A stretch of DNA of 64,000 bases. It comes from Lobosporangium transversale (taxonomy: Eukaryota; Mortierellomycota; Mortierellomycetes; Mortierellales; Mortierellaceae). Below the pieces are notes generated by a model that searched no databases, was not told the origin of the DNA, and worked only from the letters and a program-made list of their open reading frames with translations. The stretch lies in NCBI RefSeq assembly GCF_002105155.1, contig NW_019029012.1, forward strand, positions 62,001 through 126,000. The letters run 5' to 3'. Positions 1 to 10,951 of this stretch are shown here, in pieces (positions within the stretch are counted from its first letter, which is position 1; the number at the start of each line of letters is the position of its first letter). The position numbers and the translations under genes are program-made.

Positions 1-798
1 TTTGAGAATCTTTTGCCCTCCTCATCAGAGACAGGGGAAAGAAGTCGTCAATAAGTCAGAGAGTGGTAATGTGTCTGTGGCTGGACTAAAAATAAAAAAT
101 TGTGTCTAGGATCGGCGTAACCCTAAAACAAAAAGTACCATGCCTGTAAACAGAACAAAGGGCGTAGAGATGGGCTTGGGCTATACAATCTTTTTTTTGC
201 TTTTGCCCACTTGTTTGCTGTTTATCCATCTTGTCATGATGGATGGTAAAAAAAAAAAAAAAAAAAAAAAAATCATGCAAACACATTAGCATGTGAGGGG
301 CAGAGGAAATATGAACTACGAGAAAAATGATTCTTTTATTTCTATAAAACCTTACAACCCTTTGACTTTTTCTTATTGCTTATCCAGCTCGATCATCTGT
401 AATTCGTCCAAGATCCAAGATCCAGAACCGTTTGCCCACCTTTCAAATAAAATTATACTTTTTTAATTCGTGCAGAGATGTGTTCCTTCTACTTGATTTT
501 ACCATTTGCGGAAAAGAGATTACACCAATCCGGTTAGACCGGCCGGTGTAGTAGATACTCTGTTCATTATTTGGGAAGAAGCTAACCATTCTCTCATCTA
601 TCCATGATTTAGACGGACAAGTGGGTGGACAAAATTGCAAGGTTACAAAAATTATGGGCCGTGCGTCCACTCTGTACTTTTTATTTTAGACGTGTTGTTT
701 ATGATGACGATCTAAAAAAAAAAATGCTTTGTTTATCTTGCCAAATTGGTATATTTCTATAATTGCTTTGTAAAACGATCTTTGTCCCTCACGTTTAA

Positions 799-829
<31 letters not shown>

Positions 830-882
830 GTAATAAATGGTGGTTTGTGGAAGGAGAGCTTTTTTTTTTTTTTTTTTTTTCT
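1..882. other. Spacer with homopolymers and an AAT microsatellite
   Basis: No gene is firmly supported here. A run of about 25 A lies near 248-272, an AAT trinucleotide array near 800-835 and a T tract of about 20 at 861-880. A minus-strand open frame at 443-670 (75 residues, beginning MDARPIIFV) is mixed in composition and could be an exon, with a possible further coding piece at about 380-436 ending in DELQMIELDKQ-stop. I could not find a splice that joins them convincingly, and I recognise no domain. Confidence 0.4.
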
Positions 883-1685
883 TCAAAGACGAGGAGTCCC
901 TTGCTGAGCTCTTCGTTGCTTTTCAAGATCAGCTTGTAATTGCACCATTTCCTTATACCACATCCTGCCGGATTCGTATTTCAGTTTCCTAAACCTAGAC
1001 TTGAGTATACCACCGATGACGTGCAAATGAAGATGATCGATCGAGTTGAACGGAGGAACATGAAAGCCTAGTCTGGAATATGAAAACGAGGGTTTATCAT
1101 CGTTCCAGTTTCAAGTTAATTAGTATTCCCTTTCTTCATCTCATACCTGTCTTTTATTAGTCATGCAAATGTCACCCAAAAAAAAAAAAAAAAAAAAAAA
1201 AGAATGTAAAAACGAAAGAGAAAGAATGAAGCAAAAAAAAAAAAAAAAGAACTCACTTTGATGTTTCGGGATCATGACCACGTTCTCGAAGGAGCTCAAT
1301 ACCCTTTTGCTTCATCTTTTCAAGCAGATCAGCATGCTCAACGGTTACGGTCTTGATGTTATCAATGTGAACCACAGGTACAATCAAGATATGGGTATCA
1401 GCGGCTGGGTTAATATCATTGAACGCAGCAATATCGTCATCCTAAATAGATCAAAGAACAGACGCGTCAGTTTGTTAGTTTGTTAGTTTGCTAGTTTGTT
1501 AATTAGTGGTCACAGGACACAGAATAGGAATGTGCAATGCCAGTTCATGTATTTTTTATATTTATTAATGTGAACCTCTTCCTCCTCCTAAAACATGCCT
1601 TATAGATGAGTTTGTTCGGAATCTTGCCCTCCACAATCTCACAAAAGATGCATGGACGACAAAGAATCTTTTCGAGAAGCGTCAT
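883..1685 (-). CDS. HINT3-like histidine triad (HIT) nucleotide-binding protein
   Basis: Three exons (1599-1685, 1257-1441, 883-1072) give 153 residues, the usual size for a single-domain HIT protein. Exon 1 carries the family start CIFCEIVEGKIPNKLIYK; exon 2 continues with DDDIAAFNDINPAADTHILI; exon 3 holds the catalytic triad in HLHLHVIGG (H-x-H-x-H). The protein should be a nucleotide phosphoramidase or AMP-lysine hydrolase in cytosol or nucleus. PPFNSIDHLHLHV is closer to HINT3/aprataxin-like HITs than to Hint1. The exon 1 donor reads AAG|GCATGT, so intron 1 is GC-AG; only this donor preserves the family consensus across the junction. Intron 2 (1073-1256) contains two long A runs. The frame is intact. 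Assignment to the HIT family is strong; the subfamily is less certain. Confidence 0.9.
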
Positions 1686-1873
1686 TGTGGGGGACTATTT
1701 AATAAATAGAATAAAATAAAATAAACCTATGCGCTATGAATGACACACACTACACAACAAGAAATAAGTCTTCACTTTCACTGTTCGTTGTTGCTGTTGC
1801 TGTTACTGGAACTGAAGAAAGAGCGGATTGAGAGGGAGAGAATAGTAGAGAATAGTAGAGCAAGATGTAGGTG

Positions 1874-1960
1874 GGCTCGTCGCCAGGACGAAGTTCATGT
1901 GCACATGCACATGCTGAAAGGCAAATGTGGCTTACTCTTGCAGACACTTCTCTCAGGCTA
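1874..1960 (-). repeat. Palindrome-rich dispersed repeat, copy 1 (inverted to 10952-11039)
   Basis: The reverse complement runs from GCCTGAGAG through the shared core CATGTGCATGTGCACAT to CGACGAGCC, and matches 10,953 to about 11,045 with small indels. The core contains the perfect palindrome ATGTGCACAT. This copy lacks the few bases that complete the right-hand inverted terminus in copy 2. It is probably a short non-autonomous mobile element or a structured-RNA relic; the family is unknown. Confidence 0.6.
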
Positions 1961-2089
1961 CAAAACTTAGTTTCACTCCTTCACTAAGCTTAGAAAACCG
2001 CAAGCAGATATTGTTGTTCAATTGAAGGTCACCCTATACATATACTTGCCCATGATGGATCCCATACCTCAGATGGTGCTCTGTCTCGA

Positions 2090-2985
2090 ATGTTATGTGT
2101 TTCCGTTGGATCATTGGTAAAATATTATCAGCGATGTATTACAACCATATGCTCCTTGGTCCTAATGTTCGTGTCTTGGCCAAACGCGGAAGAAAGGTCA
2201 TGGATCAAGGGCCAATTTCAAAAAAAGCATGACTTCCCTGGCCTGCTTGGCTCTATTGATGGGACTACCTTTCCATTTTTTCGAGCACCTTCATATGACA
2301 AGGATGGCTGGATTACAAGGCATGGTGACTTTGTCATGGGAGCTACTGCTGTGTGTGACCATCGCTCGGCATTTATATTTTTTGCGACGGGGTATCCTGG
2401 AAGATGCCATGATTCTTCGGCGTACAAATTTACACACCTATATACACACAAAGACAGGTACTTTTCAGAAGGCGAGTACATCATCGGCAATGTGGCATAC
2501 TGCCTTACCCTACCTTTATAACAGGATTCAATGGCCAAACTCGAAGAGACGAGAAAAGGTTTAATGTAATGCTTAGCTCAGCTAGGACATACATAGAGCA
2601 TGCATTTGGATTGCTCAAAGGAAGGTGGAAGTCTCTAAACTCTTTAAGAATCAACATAGTCAATCGTCAACCCGTTAATCAGGCTAATATGCATATTTCT
2701 GCATGTATTGTGCTGCACAACATTCTCAAGAAGCCAGAGATCCTTGATGTACACCAAGAGAATGTCCTTTTTCGTAATAATGTTAGGACAGGAGGCGATA
2801 GAGCTGAAATAAGAGGAGAGGAGATAAGGCTACTTCATGAAGGCCTTGAGCGAAGGCAAGTTGACTCAGAGCAAGGTGGGATTGCTGGTATCTTCAGTGA
2901 AGACATTGGTGGAAATATTGATGAAGACATTGATGATGGCATTGATATCCAATTGGCACCATCCCAGCTCAGAGAGTTACTATAG
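2090..2985 (+). pseudogene. PIF/Harbinger-type (DDE_Tnp_4, HARBI1-like) transposase, broken
   Basis: Two consecutive frames together cover the catalytic region of a Harbinger-type DDE transposase. The first (2090-2521) has WPNAEERSWIKGQF and GLLGSIDGTTFPF, holding the first catalytic Asp, then HDSSAYKFT. The reading frame shifts by one base near 2510-2520. The next frame (2569-2985 and slightly upstream) has GFNGQTRRDEKRF and ARTYIEHAFGLLKGRWKSL with the catalytic Glu, then an acidic tail. The second catalytic Asp, normally in a GDSAY-like motif, is replaced by Asn (GNVAYCLTL). The N-terminal helix-turn-helix region is only partly visible before 2090. Frameshift plus catalytic substitution make this an inactive relic. 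A companion accessory ORF on the opposite strand follows at once. Confidence 0.85.
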
Positions 2986-3077
2986 GCAGGAGTAGATAAA
3001 CGGCGGAGGCTCATGCAAATAGCATTAAACAGATGAGAACAGTCGCAAAAATACTATAAACATTTATTTAAAGCCTG

Positions 3078-3602
3078 CTATGGAGACCATCTTGATGAGC
3101 TATTTGAGCTATTTGGAGATGATTTTCTTCTTTCAATAAAAATTGATTCTCTTTTTTCGGAGGCCTCTCGTTTCAACCTAGCCTTCATCATTTCGACTTC
3201 AAGCATTCTTAGCACTGCTGTTGCTTTTGCTGTGTCCGCCTCTGCTTTTGCTTTCTCTGCTTCTGCTTCTGCCTTCATTGCTTCTGCCAATACCTTCTCT
3301 GATTCTGCCAATACCTTCTTCATCTCCAGATAAATCAACTGTTGCTGAATCTCTATTTTTTTTTTCTCCATTTCTTGTTGCTCATCTTATTTTTCGATCA
3401 ATATTTGCATAATATCTAACATTTCAACACCACCTCCTCCGCGCTTATGCTTTGTCTTTGCTGATTGTTCAGACTCCAGTTGCCGCTTCTTTGCTCCTTG
3501 TAGACTCACCTTTATGGCATCGTTGTCATCATCTTTCCCACTATTCTCACTGTCACCATCTGAATCATCCACGGCCTCGACCTCGACCTCCTTTGGATAC
3601 AA
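3078..3602 (-). pseudogene. Transposon accessory protein (NAM-associated-like C-terminal part), nonsense-mutated
   Basis: One minus-strand reading frame, interrupted by a single TAA at about 3387-3389, covers 3602 to 3078. Before the stop lies an acidic Ser/Asp stretch and a basic KTKHKRGGGG segment ending MLDIMQILIEK; after it the same frame continues DEQQEMEKKKIEIQQQ into a long Glu/Lys/Ala-rich coiled coil (about 3371-3180). This layout resembles the second, DNA-binding Harbinger ORF, whose C-terminus is often matched by the NAM-associated domain; its Myb/SANT part is not visible. It is convergent with the broken transposase, 92 bp from its stop. The upstream reading frame enters the hairpin at 3598-3705. 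Assignment rests on composition and neighbourhood, so it is moderate. Confidence 0.55.
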
Positions 3603-3705
3603 GCAGTGTCCTATTCCAACTGAAATTTTGTCAATTATGATGTTTCAGATTAAAAAAATAAATATCAATTGACAAATTTCAGTTCGAATAGGAGCACTGC
3701 TTGTA
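3598..3705. repeat. Long near-perfect inverted repeat (hairpin)
   Basis: The left arm, starting TACAAGCAGTG at 3598 and ending GTCAATT at 3636, pairs with a right arm starting AATTGACAAATTTCAG at 3667 and ending CTGCTTGTA at 3705. Each arm is about 39 bp, with two single-base indels and one mismatch, around a 30-nt AT-rich loop. It could be a foldback MITE, the terminus of the adjacent transposon, or a small-RNA precursor. Confidence 0.75.
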
Positions 3706-4446
3706 TGGTGCACAGGCACAACATCTTAATAGCATGATCAACTCAAGAGAATGTGTCAATATTCCTTCAAAAAGCTGAATGGCCTATATGAAGAATGAAC
3801 AAATATTGACAGGGTATATTGCCTCTGCTGCACAAGCAATGATAATAAACAGCCATTTTATGCAGGAATCCCATATAACACCGCACATATTGTATGTTAA
3901 CGATTGTCTTTATAGTAGTCCACTTGACTTTCAGTGGACATTCTAATAACAGTCCTGCACCGCTCTCAGGGGCTTAATTAGAATAGAAGCTTTTAAAGTT
4001 TTAAGGCTATCATAAACTGTAACCAAAGCTGTATTATAGTAAAAGCGGAAAAAGTGATCAGTTGACATCTGGCAAATTCAAATTTATAATCCTTTTCAAA
4101 TGCCCCCTTCAATGATCATTCCAGTCCTCCTGAGGAGCAGTTGTAAGCAGAGGAATGAGCAAGTAGAGTGTGAACAAACGTTTATCTGAGGGAGTTCTTC
4201 GCGCACTAAAAGATTGTGATTGGTTTTCACGTCACTATGACCAAGAAAATGGCACGTGGCTGATTTGAAAAAAATATTTTCTCACACATCGCCTTTCCTT
4301 TCTTTTTTTTTTTTGCCTTACACATTTTTCATTTTTGTTTTCATACAGCGACCACGGGTGAAAGAGTATAGAATACACCTTTGCCTATTTAACCATCATT
4401 CTCCCTGGATCTCAACCACACTCAGTCCCACTCATCTTAATTTTCA
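3706..4446. other. AT-rich spacer and presumed promoter of the Crinkler gene
   Basis: No gene is supported. The stretch is AT-rich, with a T run at 4301-4313 and pyrimidine-rich sequence (CATCATTCTCCC) just before the ATG at 4447, as often seen at fungal transcription starts. Confidence 0.35.
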
Positions 4447-6896
4447 ATGGCCACCACAAGGAGCTCAACACAAAAAAACATGGCTGCAAATGATTCCACA
4501 GGGAGCCAAGCACAAAAAAAAATGGCTGCAAATGAGCCTGAGGATGTCTCCACACTCAATAAACGAAAAAGAGTAAACCAACACCCACAACGAAAAAAGC
4601 GCGCCATCCCACTGCTGCTGGAGCTGAACTGCGTTGTCGAGGGAGAAGCAACGTCGTTCCCAGTAGAGATTTCCTCCGATAAATCGGTCGGGATGCTCAA
4701 GCAAGCAATCTACCCCAATATTACTGTGGATCCAAGCACTAAGCCCAAGGATCTCACCCTCTACAAGGTCTCCATCCCTGACGAAGACAAGACTGTGGTT
4801 GAGTCGGAAATCAAGTCAAAAGAGGCTCTTACAGTCGCGTCAAAGGAGCTTTGGGACATATTTAATTCTGAACTTCCAGAGAAAACTATCCATGTTTTTG
4901 TCAAGCCACCACAGCGAGGTATATCCTTGGCTCTTGATGGACTGATTGTTGATAGTTCCAGCTGATGAAGCTTGGTTTGTATCTTAAACGGCCATGTGCA
5001 TAATATTACCATTTAGTTTGTGCCTTGATAACTCAGCGTTCTTTCTCATTATTCGCTTTTGATACTTAGCTCAGAAAAGAAAACAAGATGGAGATTCTGG
5101 TGAGTGCTTTTGGCTGAGAACCTGGTTATTGATCAATTTAGAGTGATGTGCAATAAATCAAAAATACTGACTTTGATCACTCTATCTCCTTTATCAGAGT
5201 CGCCCTCTAAAAAAGCTCGTCCAAGTATAAGTAGAGATGCTCTTAGGGATGCGATTACAGAAGCAGGGCTTGTAACGAAAGGGATAGTGGATGGTGACCC
5301 TGACATCTCGCCTCTCAACTCGAAAGAGAGGATCAAGGTGCTTTCGTACATGGGGACGGCATCAAGAGGTAGTATTTACCACAGCATTATTAGCGTGGCT
5401 CGCGAGCTCCGAAATTCTGGTGGTATCAAGGATTCCAAAATATTGACTGCTCCTGAGGGTCGTATCTTCCCTGTTGCCGAAACAAGACATCTTTATATCA
5501 GAGATGAATATAAAGAGCTTTATGACCATATTACGTCCAAATTCAGTACCCCTCATGGAGCTAGTTTGAACCAAATTTTTGTCACTGGAACGCCTGGAAT
5601 TGGGAAGTCAGCCTTTTTGGTCTATTTTGCCATCCGCCTCCTTGCAGAGCATGACGAGGAGAATCCACCGATTATTGTTTTCCATGAAAAGAAGAATACC
5701 GAATGTTATGCCTACGGAGGAACAACTTGCCAACGTTATGGGGAGAGAGTAGATTTCAAACCTTTTCTTGAGCAACCTGAAACGTGGTATTTAGTTGACA
5801 GTGGTAACCATCCTCAACCAGAACAAGCCAGGACGATATTTTCAGCATCACCAAAAACTCTCTATGGGCAGTACGATGAATTCACCAAGGGAACTTCATG
5901 CAGTAGCTACTATCACATGTCACCCTGGAGTTTGGACGAGCTTAAGGAATGTAGAGCCGATGTAAAGTTTTTTCATGTAGTGAGTGAAGAATTTTTGGAG
6001 GAGCTTTTTTACTTGTTGGGGGGAGTGCCAAGACAGGTCCTAAAGGCTCCAGCCATTGAACTATTCAATAATCAAGGAGATATTAAGGGTGCTAGAAAAA
6101 GTGCGTTTCAGTGTGTCAATGATGCCATTGGCGTAACCTGGCTCCCAAGAAATCTTTCAAACCTCTTTAGAGTAGGAGATGAAGCGGGTGGTCATTTACT
6201 CCATAGAGTTCCTACTTCTGACCACCTCGACTTCCACCTGGTATGGGCATCTCGTTGGGTCGAATCACAGATTATGGACAAAATAAAAGATAACACTTGG
6301 GTCGATGTGTTGGCGAGACTTGTCATAGGCGGAGAGGATATAGATAAAGGCCCACTGTTTGAAGTCTATGCTCATCACTTATTTCGATGTGGTGATATTA
6401 GATTTCCCTTTAGGGATCTCCAGTCAGGCGAAACAGGATTTCTTGATTTTCCAGCAAATCCAGAAGAGGTGTTTACCGGACTTCAGAGGAATTATCAAGG
6501 CTCACTCAAGCAGCTGGCAAGTTGTTTGTACCAGAACATTCTAAATTTCCGTGCATTGATTTTGCATTGGGACCCAACAAGCTATTTCAGGTCACAGTAT
6601 CAGAGGAGCATGCGATCAAGCAAGCACCATTCAAGGAGATAATTGATTGTATTACTGGACCCTGCTTGAAAGGAGACCAATCAAAGTCGAAGGGAAGTGA
6701 TGATACTATTTTCCTCTATTTTGTGGTGCCAGGAGACGTATATGACGATTTTAAAGTTCAGGACTTTCTTACCACCAGAAATACGGTCGTCCAGAATCCA
6801 TATAAATGCTTAAAACATGTAAGACAGCGTGTCATAAAAATCGACATCGAAGCTGCATATTCAGGAGGATCAGCCGGTACGAATCTGAAGAATTAA
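4447..6896 (+). CDS. Crinkler (CRN)-type protein: ubiquitin-like + P-loop NTPase + nuclease-like tail; apparent frameshift
   Basis: Exon 1 (4447-4918) encodes a start with two imperfect repeats (MAANDSTG / MAANEPED), a basic NLS-like NKRKRVNQHPQRKKRA, then the CRN N-terminal ubiquitin-like domain (LNCVVEGEATSFPVEI, LTLYKVSIPDEDK, ELPEKTIHVFVKPP). The intron is about 4919-5197; a tiny exon near 5080-5098 is possible. Exon 2 has a Walker A, GTPGIGKSAFLVYF (near 5590), then RVPTSDHLDFHLVWASRWVE. The tail DFALGPNKLFQVTVSEEH resembles the degenerate restriction-endonuclease fold of CRN proteins. The frame breaks once, at about 6455-6470: exon 2's frame runs on to 6642, but the conserved tail is read in another frame to 6896. 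That is either recent pseudogenisation or an assembly indel. No signal peptide is visible. In known families such proteins are nuclear NTPase/nuclease effectors or intragenomic-conflict proteins. Confidence 0.8.
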
Positions 6897-7229
6897 ATCG
6901 AATAGCAATCAAGTGGATGAAATCTTGTCTTTTTTTTAAAAAAGCATTATACCCGTTCCTTGAGAAATTTTTACAATGGTTCATTCTTTATGAATGAAGC
7001 CATCATTATCCACTTACCTTCTAGACGAATAAAAAGAGCGGTTTAATCCGTCGTCCCTTCTACTGGGGCATTTAGAACTTTATAAAGCTGTGATCATTAT
7101 GCGACCTTGTGACAGTATATAGCCTTAAGCCTATAAAAAGGCTTGTTTTAATAATTATAATAAAATCATCTTTTGTCTCTCTTAATTATTACAGATCTTG
7201 TGTGCAAGAAAAGGCAGGACTTTGTGATA

Positions 7230-9330
7230 CTAATATCAAAGAGTTTTGTAAAAACGGATAGAGATGAAGAATCCTGTGGAGAACCCAGTGAGAGTCTGAT
7301 GATGAGACCCAAAATCATATTATTATCACCAGGACAGCTGGCATAGGAAATTATCCTTTCTCGTATGCTTTGTCATCTGGATGCTTGCCACTTGCGAAAG
7401 ACCTATCAATTATCATCATCCAGGGCGCCAAAACGTTTACCGGGAGCTAGGATGACAGCTCCACTCTAAAGACATAAATGTCCCATGGTGCGCGTGCATG
7501 GGATGGCAACCTGTGGCCAATGAGATCATATTTGTTGTATGTTCGGCCAATTCAGTGTCAGTATGTGAAGGCGGCGCGTCTTGAATCTCTAGGCGTCCAG
7601 GGACATGGAATAAAAAAACATCAAGAATGTGGCCAAGGCTGCCACGCGCTTGACCGGTAAAATGTGATACAATTTTGGATTGTGTCGTCGTCAATATATT
7701 AATATTTCTCGGTATATTAATGCTACATGCTGTTGAGGGCATCAATCTCGCCAGAATCATTCCCTCTCACATCAGTTACCTTGGGAGCCATGCTAGACGG
7801 ATGGGAGATTAGGAGGAAAGGTCCTTGATGTCTGGGATATCCACGCTTGTTTATAATCTCACCAAATGTTCTGTGTCTTGCGTTCATAGGCGGTTAATCG
7901 CAGTTTGGTTTTCGTATACCCCTTGAAGAACGTAAGCAAAAATGCCTTTATGTTTTATATTTGATACTCATCAATTTACCCTTTTTACTTGTCCGAAGGT
8001 AGAATGACGCCTAGCCAATGGATGCTATTGCAAGTGTGTCCACAGGTCCTTGGAGAAATTCATTGAGGAAACTCGGTTCCATCCAGGACAGATTTATTCC
8101 TAGCGTTCTTCACAAAAGTAGCAGAATTACTTGGTGGAGTTGGCTTTAATTGCCTTGACAAGCTCCTGCAAGATTGGTTTGACAATCTAATCAGGGTCCT
8201 TTCGGAGCGGCATCAAAGCAACTCTAGGTTTTTGGTTGTTTTGAACGAGGCGCAGGATATGGGGAGGGGAGGCTAAATACCAGTGTATTAATAACGACGA
8301 CACTATGCGACGAATATTATCAGCATTCTTTCATGGATTGGAGGGTTTATCAGAGGATTCACCACGAATTTGCATAGTTCCTTGCGGGATAGGCTTTTGT
8401 ATTTATGATCCTGCTTGGGTTAAGGGAACTGGCAAAGCTTCAAGGAATATCGAGAAGTTCTCGATGACTCGAGGTTCAAGAGTGCAGTATCGTTTCCTAG
8501 ATGGGATAATCAAGCAAAAGTCCGGACATACTTCAAGACACTTGTGCGATATTTGGAGAAATAAAGTTACTCAAGCTCTGCATCAAAGCGGAGAGGCCAT
8601 TTTAATGATCAAGCAATCGAGATGCTATATGCTTGGCCCTGTGGTCGTCTCCGTCCAATGATCACAATAATAGAAAACCTCATTGGACGTGCCGATGCAG
8701 GCCTTGGAAGCAAGAAATCAAGGGCCTGGTGTGGTCGCTCACTGATCCGGGATATAAAGAATCTGGTAACCTATGCCATTAGTAATCTAGAATTCTGAAG
8801 CGTATTAACAAAGGGGATGCAGGAATTAAAACCAATGTCGACATCAGGGAAACCTTCGGTCGAACCGTAAAGAATGAATAGATTACTATATAGTAAGGAC
8901 TTGATATTGGAGCACAATGAGCCTGTTCCGGTCGAGGCTTCGTTTGCTCGAATTGTCGTTAATCAAAGGAAGAAGGAGTTTACAATTATCGTTGAGCCAA
9001 TATCATTTATAGCAGCAATTAACTTGTTTGAAGTGGATGACCCTTGATTGGCTAAATTGGTTAATAGTGTGTTGCTAGACGCCCCTACGTCTGGCACAAA
9101 GGGCACACATTATGAGTATTTCAGAATTACAACAATGAACGAATTCTTAGATACTTACTGTAACAAAGACTCCATACATGAATCCAAGTTAATCTCGCTC
9201 TTTTTTGTTTCCAAAAGAGAACCCACCTGGACCAGATATCGTCTTTGTACTAGAATCGGAGGGTAAATATTATCCTGGTTCCGTACAGTCAAAAATCGGC
9301 GATAAGGTCAAGAATTAAGGATGCCCACAA
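7230..9330 (+). pseudogene. Heavily decayed Crinkler-like gene
   Basis: Pieces of a CRN C-terminal region appear in order but in shifting frames. Near 7318-7370 there is a degenerate P-loop (TRTAGIGNYPF in place of GTPGIGKS). Around 8305-8430 a frame starts MRRILSAFFHGLEGLSEDS. At about 8470-8560 another frame reads FKSAVSFPRWDNQAKVRTYF, and at 8610-8690 AIEMLYAWPCGRLRPMIT. At 8900-9160 come EHNEPVPVEASFARIVV and VEPISFIAAINLFEVDDP, then a stop, then THYEYFRITTMNEF. Near 9222-9300, PPGPDIVFVLESEGKYY resembles the PD-(D/E)xK-like CRN terminus. Several frameshifts and stops separate the blocks. This is a different CRN subfamily from the gene at 4447. Confidence 0.65.
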
Positions 9331-9549
9331 TACAACTTGCCATAATTGCATCAAAGAACACCTCTCATCACCGTCTTCTCTCGGCTTTTGCTCGAATGGC
9401 ATATCCTTGTTGCTGTTGTTTAGACCTTACTTATCACGTTGCCTTATCATGTTGTCTTATCACGAACAGGGTGATTATTCGCTAGCTAAAGTCAAAGAAG
9501 CCCCTGTCATCAAAGACAAACGAATAGAAACGACGTACTCAATATTAGC

Positions 9550-9813
9550 TTGTTGAACTTCCTTGAAAGTGCAAGGGAGTCCCTCAAGAAGTCAGAATTG
9601 ACTCGAGCTGTGGAGGATGAGGGAGAAGGAAGCAAGCCCAAAGAACCACAGGCAAGGGGGACATCAAGTGAATTGTCGATAAAGCTCAAGCTATGGAATA
9701 GGGAAGAACTGCGCAAACCCGGTGGATCAAATAAAAGAAAAAGTGAGTCGACTCAAGCGGAGGACGACAAGTCCAATAGGCCAAGCAGGGATAAGGGACC
9801 AAGGAAAAAGTAG
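9550..9813 (+). CDS. Small charged ORF, unrecognised
   Basis: An 87-residue frame that is Glu/Lys/Ser-rich (SARESLKKSELTRAVEDEGE and a basic end GPRKK). It may be the C-terminal tail of the decayed Crinkler-like gene just upstream rather than a separate gene. No domain is recognised. Composition is protein-like, but no start context or splice support is visible. Confidence 0.25.
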   Translation: MLNFLESARESLKKSELTRAVEDEGEGSKPKEPQARGTSSELSIKLKLWNREELRKPGGSNKRKSESTQAEDDKSNRPSRDKGPRKK

Positions 9814-9939
9814 CGATCGTTTCTTTTACTTCTTTTTACTCGCCATTGTTTATGACAATGGCACAGACACAATTTTGTAATATAGCACTAATAGATAAAT
9901 TAAAATATCGCTATTCAATAAACCTGAGCAAGGAGAAGT

Positions 9940-10395
9940 GAGCACACCAAGCGGATTGCCGCAGCTGCATCATCAGAATTTTCTCAAGCAGGTGGCAAGT
10001 TGTTTCTATTGTTTATTCCTATCTTTCCACCCATAAGTTTTGTGTTGGGGCCCGACAAGCCATTCCAGGTCACATCAGAGGAGCATTCGATCAAGCAAGC
10101 ATCATTCAAGGAGATGATTGATAATATTTACTGGATCATGCTTGAAGAGAAACCGATCAAACCTCGGAGAAAAGTGACAATATTACATTCCTCCGTTCCA
10201 TGGTCCCAGGCGACATACACGTCAAGCTTAAAGTTTAGGAGCTCGTTATCAACAACGATCAGAGTGTTAAGGCAACACCTAGATATTTAAAACATGCGGG
10301 ACAGCATGTCATAAAAACTCGCATCAATACCGCATATGCAGGAGGATCGCCGAGGTTCAAGCATGAAGAAAAGAGTCGAATGTCAATCAAGTGAA
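9940..10395 (+). pseudogene. Fragment of a third Crinkler tail
   Basis: This stretch repeats the C-terminus of the 4447 gene at DNA level. CTCAAGCAGGTGGCAAGTTG near 9983 matches the sequence near 6505, and the frame LGPDKPFQVTSEEHSIKQ (about 10040) matches LGPNKLFQVTVSEEH. Later blocks (VIKTRINTAYAGGS near 10310) match VIKIDIEAAYSGGS. No Ubl or P-loop part is present, and the frame breaks after about 10130. It is a truncated duplicate. Confidence 0.65.
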
Positions 10396-10951
10396 AGGAA
10401 TTTTGTCTTGTAATGAAAATACCATATCTATTGAGTATCCTTTACAATCCTTCATCCTTTATGAACGAAGCCATCACTATCCACTTGCCCTTTTGACAAA
10501 CGGGATGGCGCTTTTTAATCGGTCCTACACACACCCAAATCACTAGCCTCATTTTTACCAATCATCTCTTGTTTCCATCATCTGCATTGCCATCTATTAT
10601 TCTAACATTTTATTATTCTAACATTTGAATCTACTCCACAATTCTCGTTTCCATCTCTCTGACCTTATTAAGCACACTATCTTAATTAAAGGTAATTAAT
10701 TGATTAATTAGAGCATGATGACTCTTTTTACGCGAAATATACCATTCTTTTTTCTCATTCCTCGTTCGTTCTCAATCAAATCAATATCCTAGTCTGGACT
10801 TTGAAAAAAAAAAAAAAAAAAAAAAAAAAGCCATTTTCTGTGGCGAGAATGGCAGAAAAAAAAAGAGCCTTTCCTAGCGGTGTGTTTGACTTGGAAATTT
10901 TTTCAAATTTAAAAAAAAAGAGACCTCCCAGCCAAAATGTCAAGTTTGGTC

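Noticed and set aside
2218..2564. Overlapping frames on both strands within the transposase
   Set aside because: They are shadows of the transposase frame; the catalytic motifs lie in the called frames only.
6359..6544. Alternative intron joining the two Crinkler frames
   Set aside because: The only phase-compatible donor (near 6391) would delete the conserved block RFPFRDLQSGETGFLDFP; a simple indel fits better.
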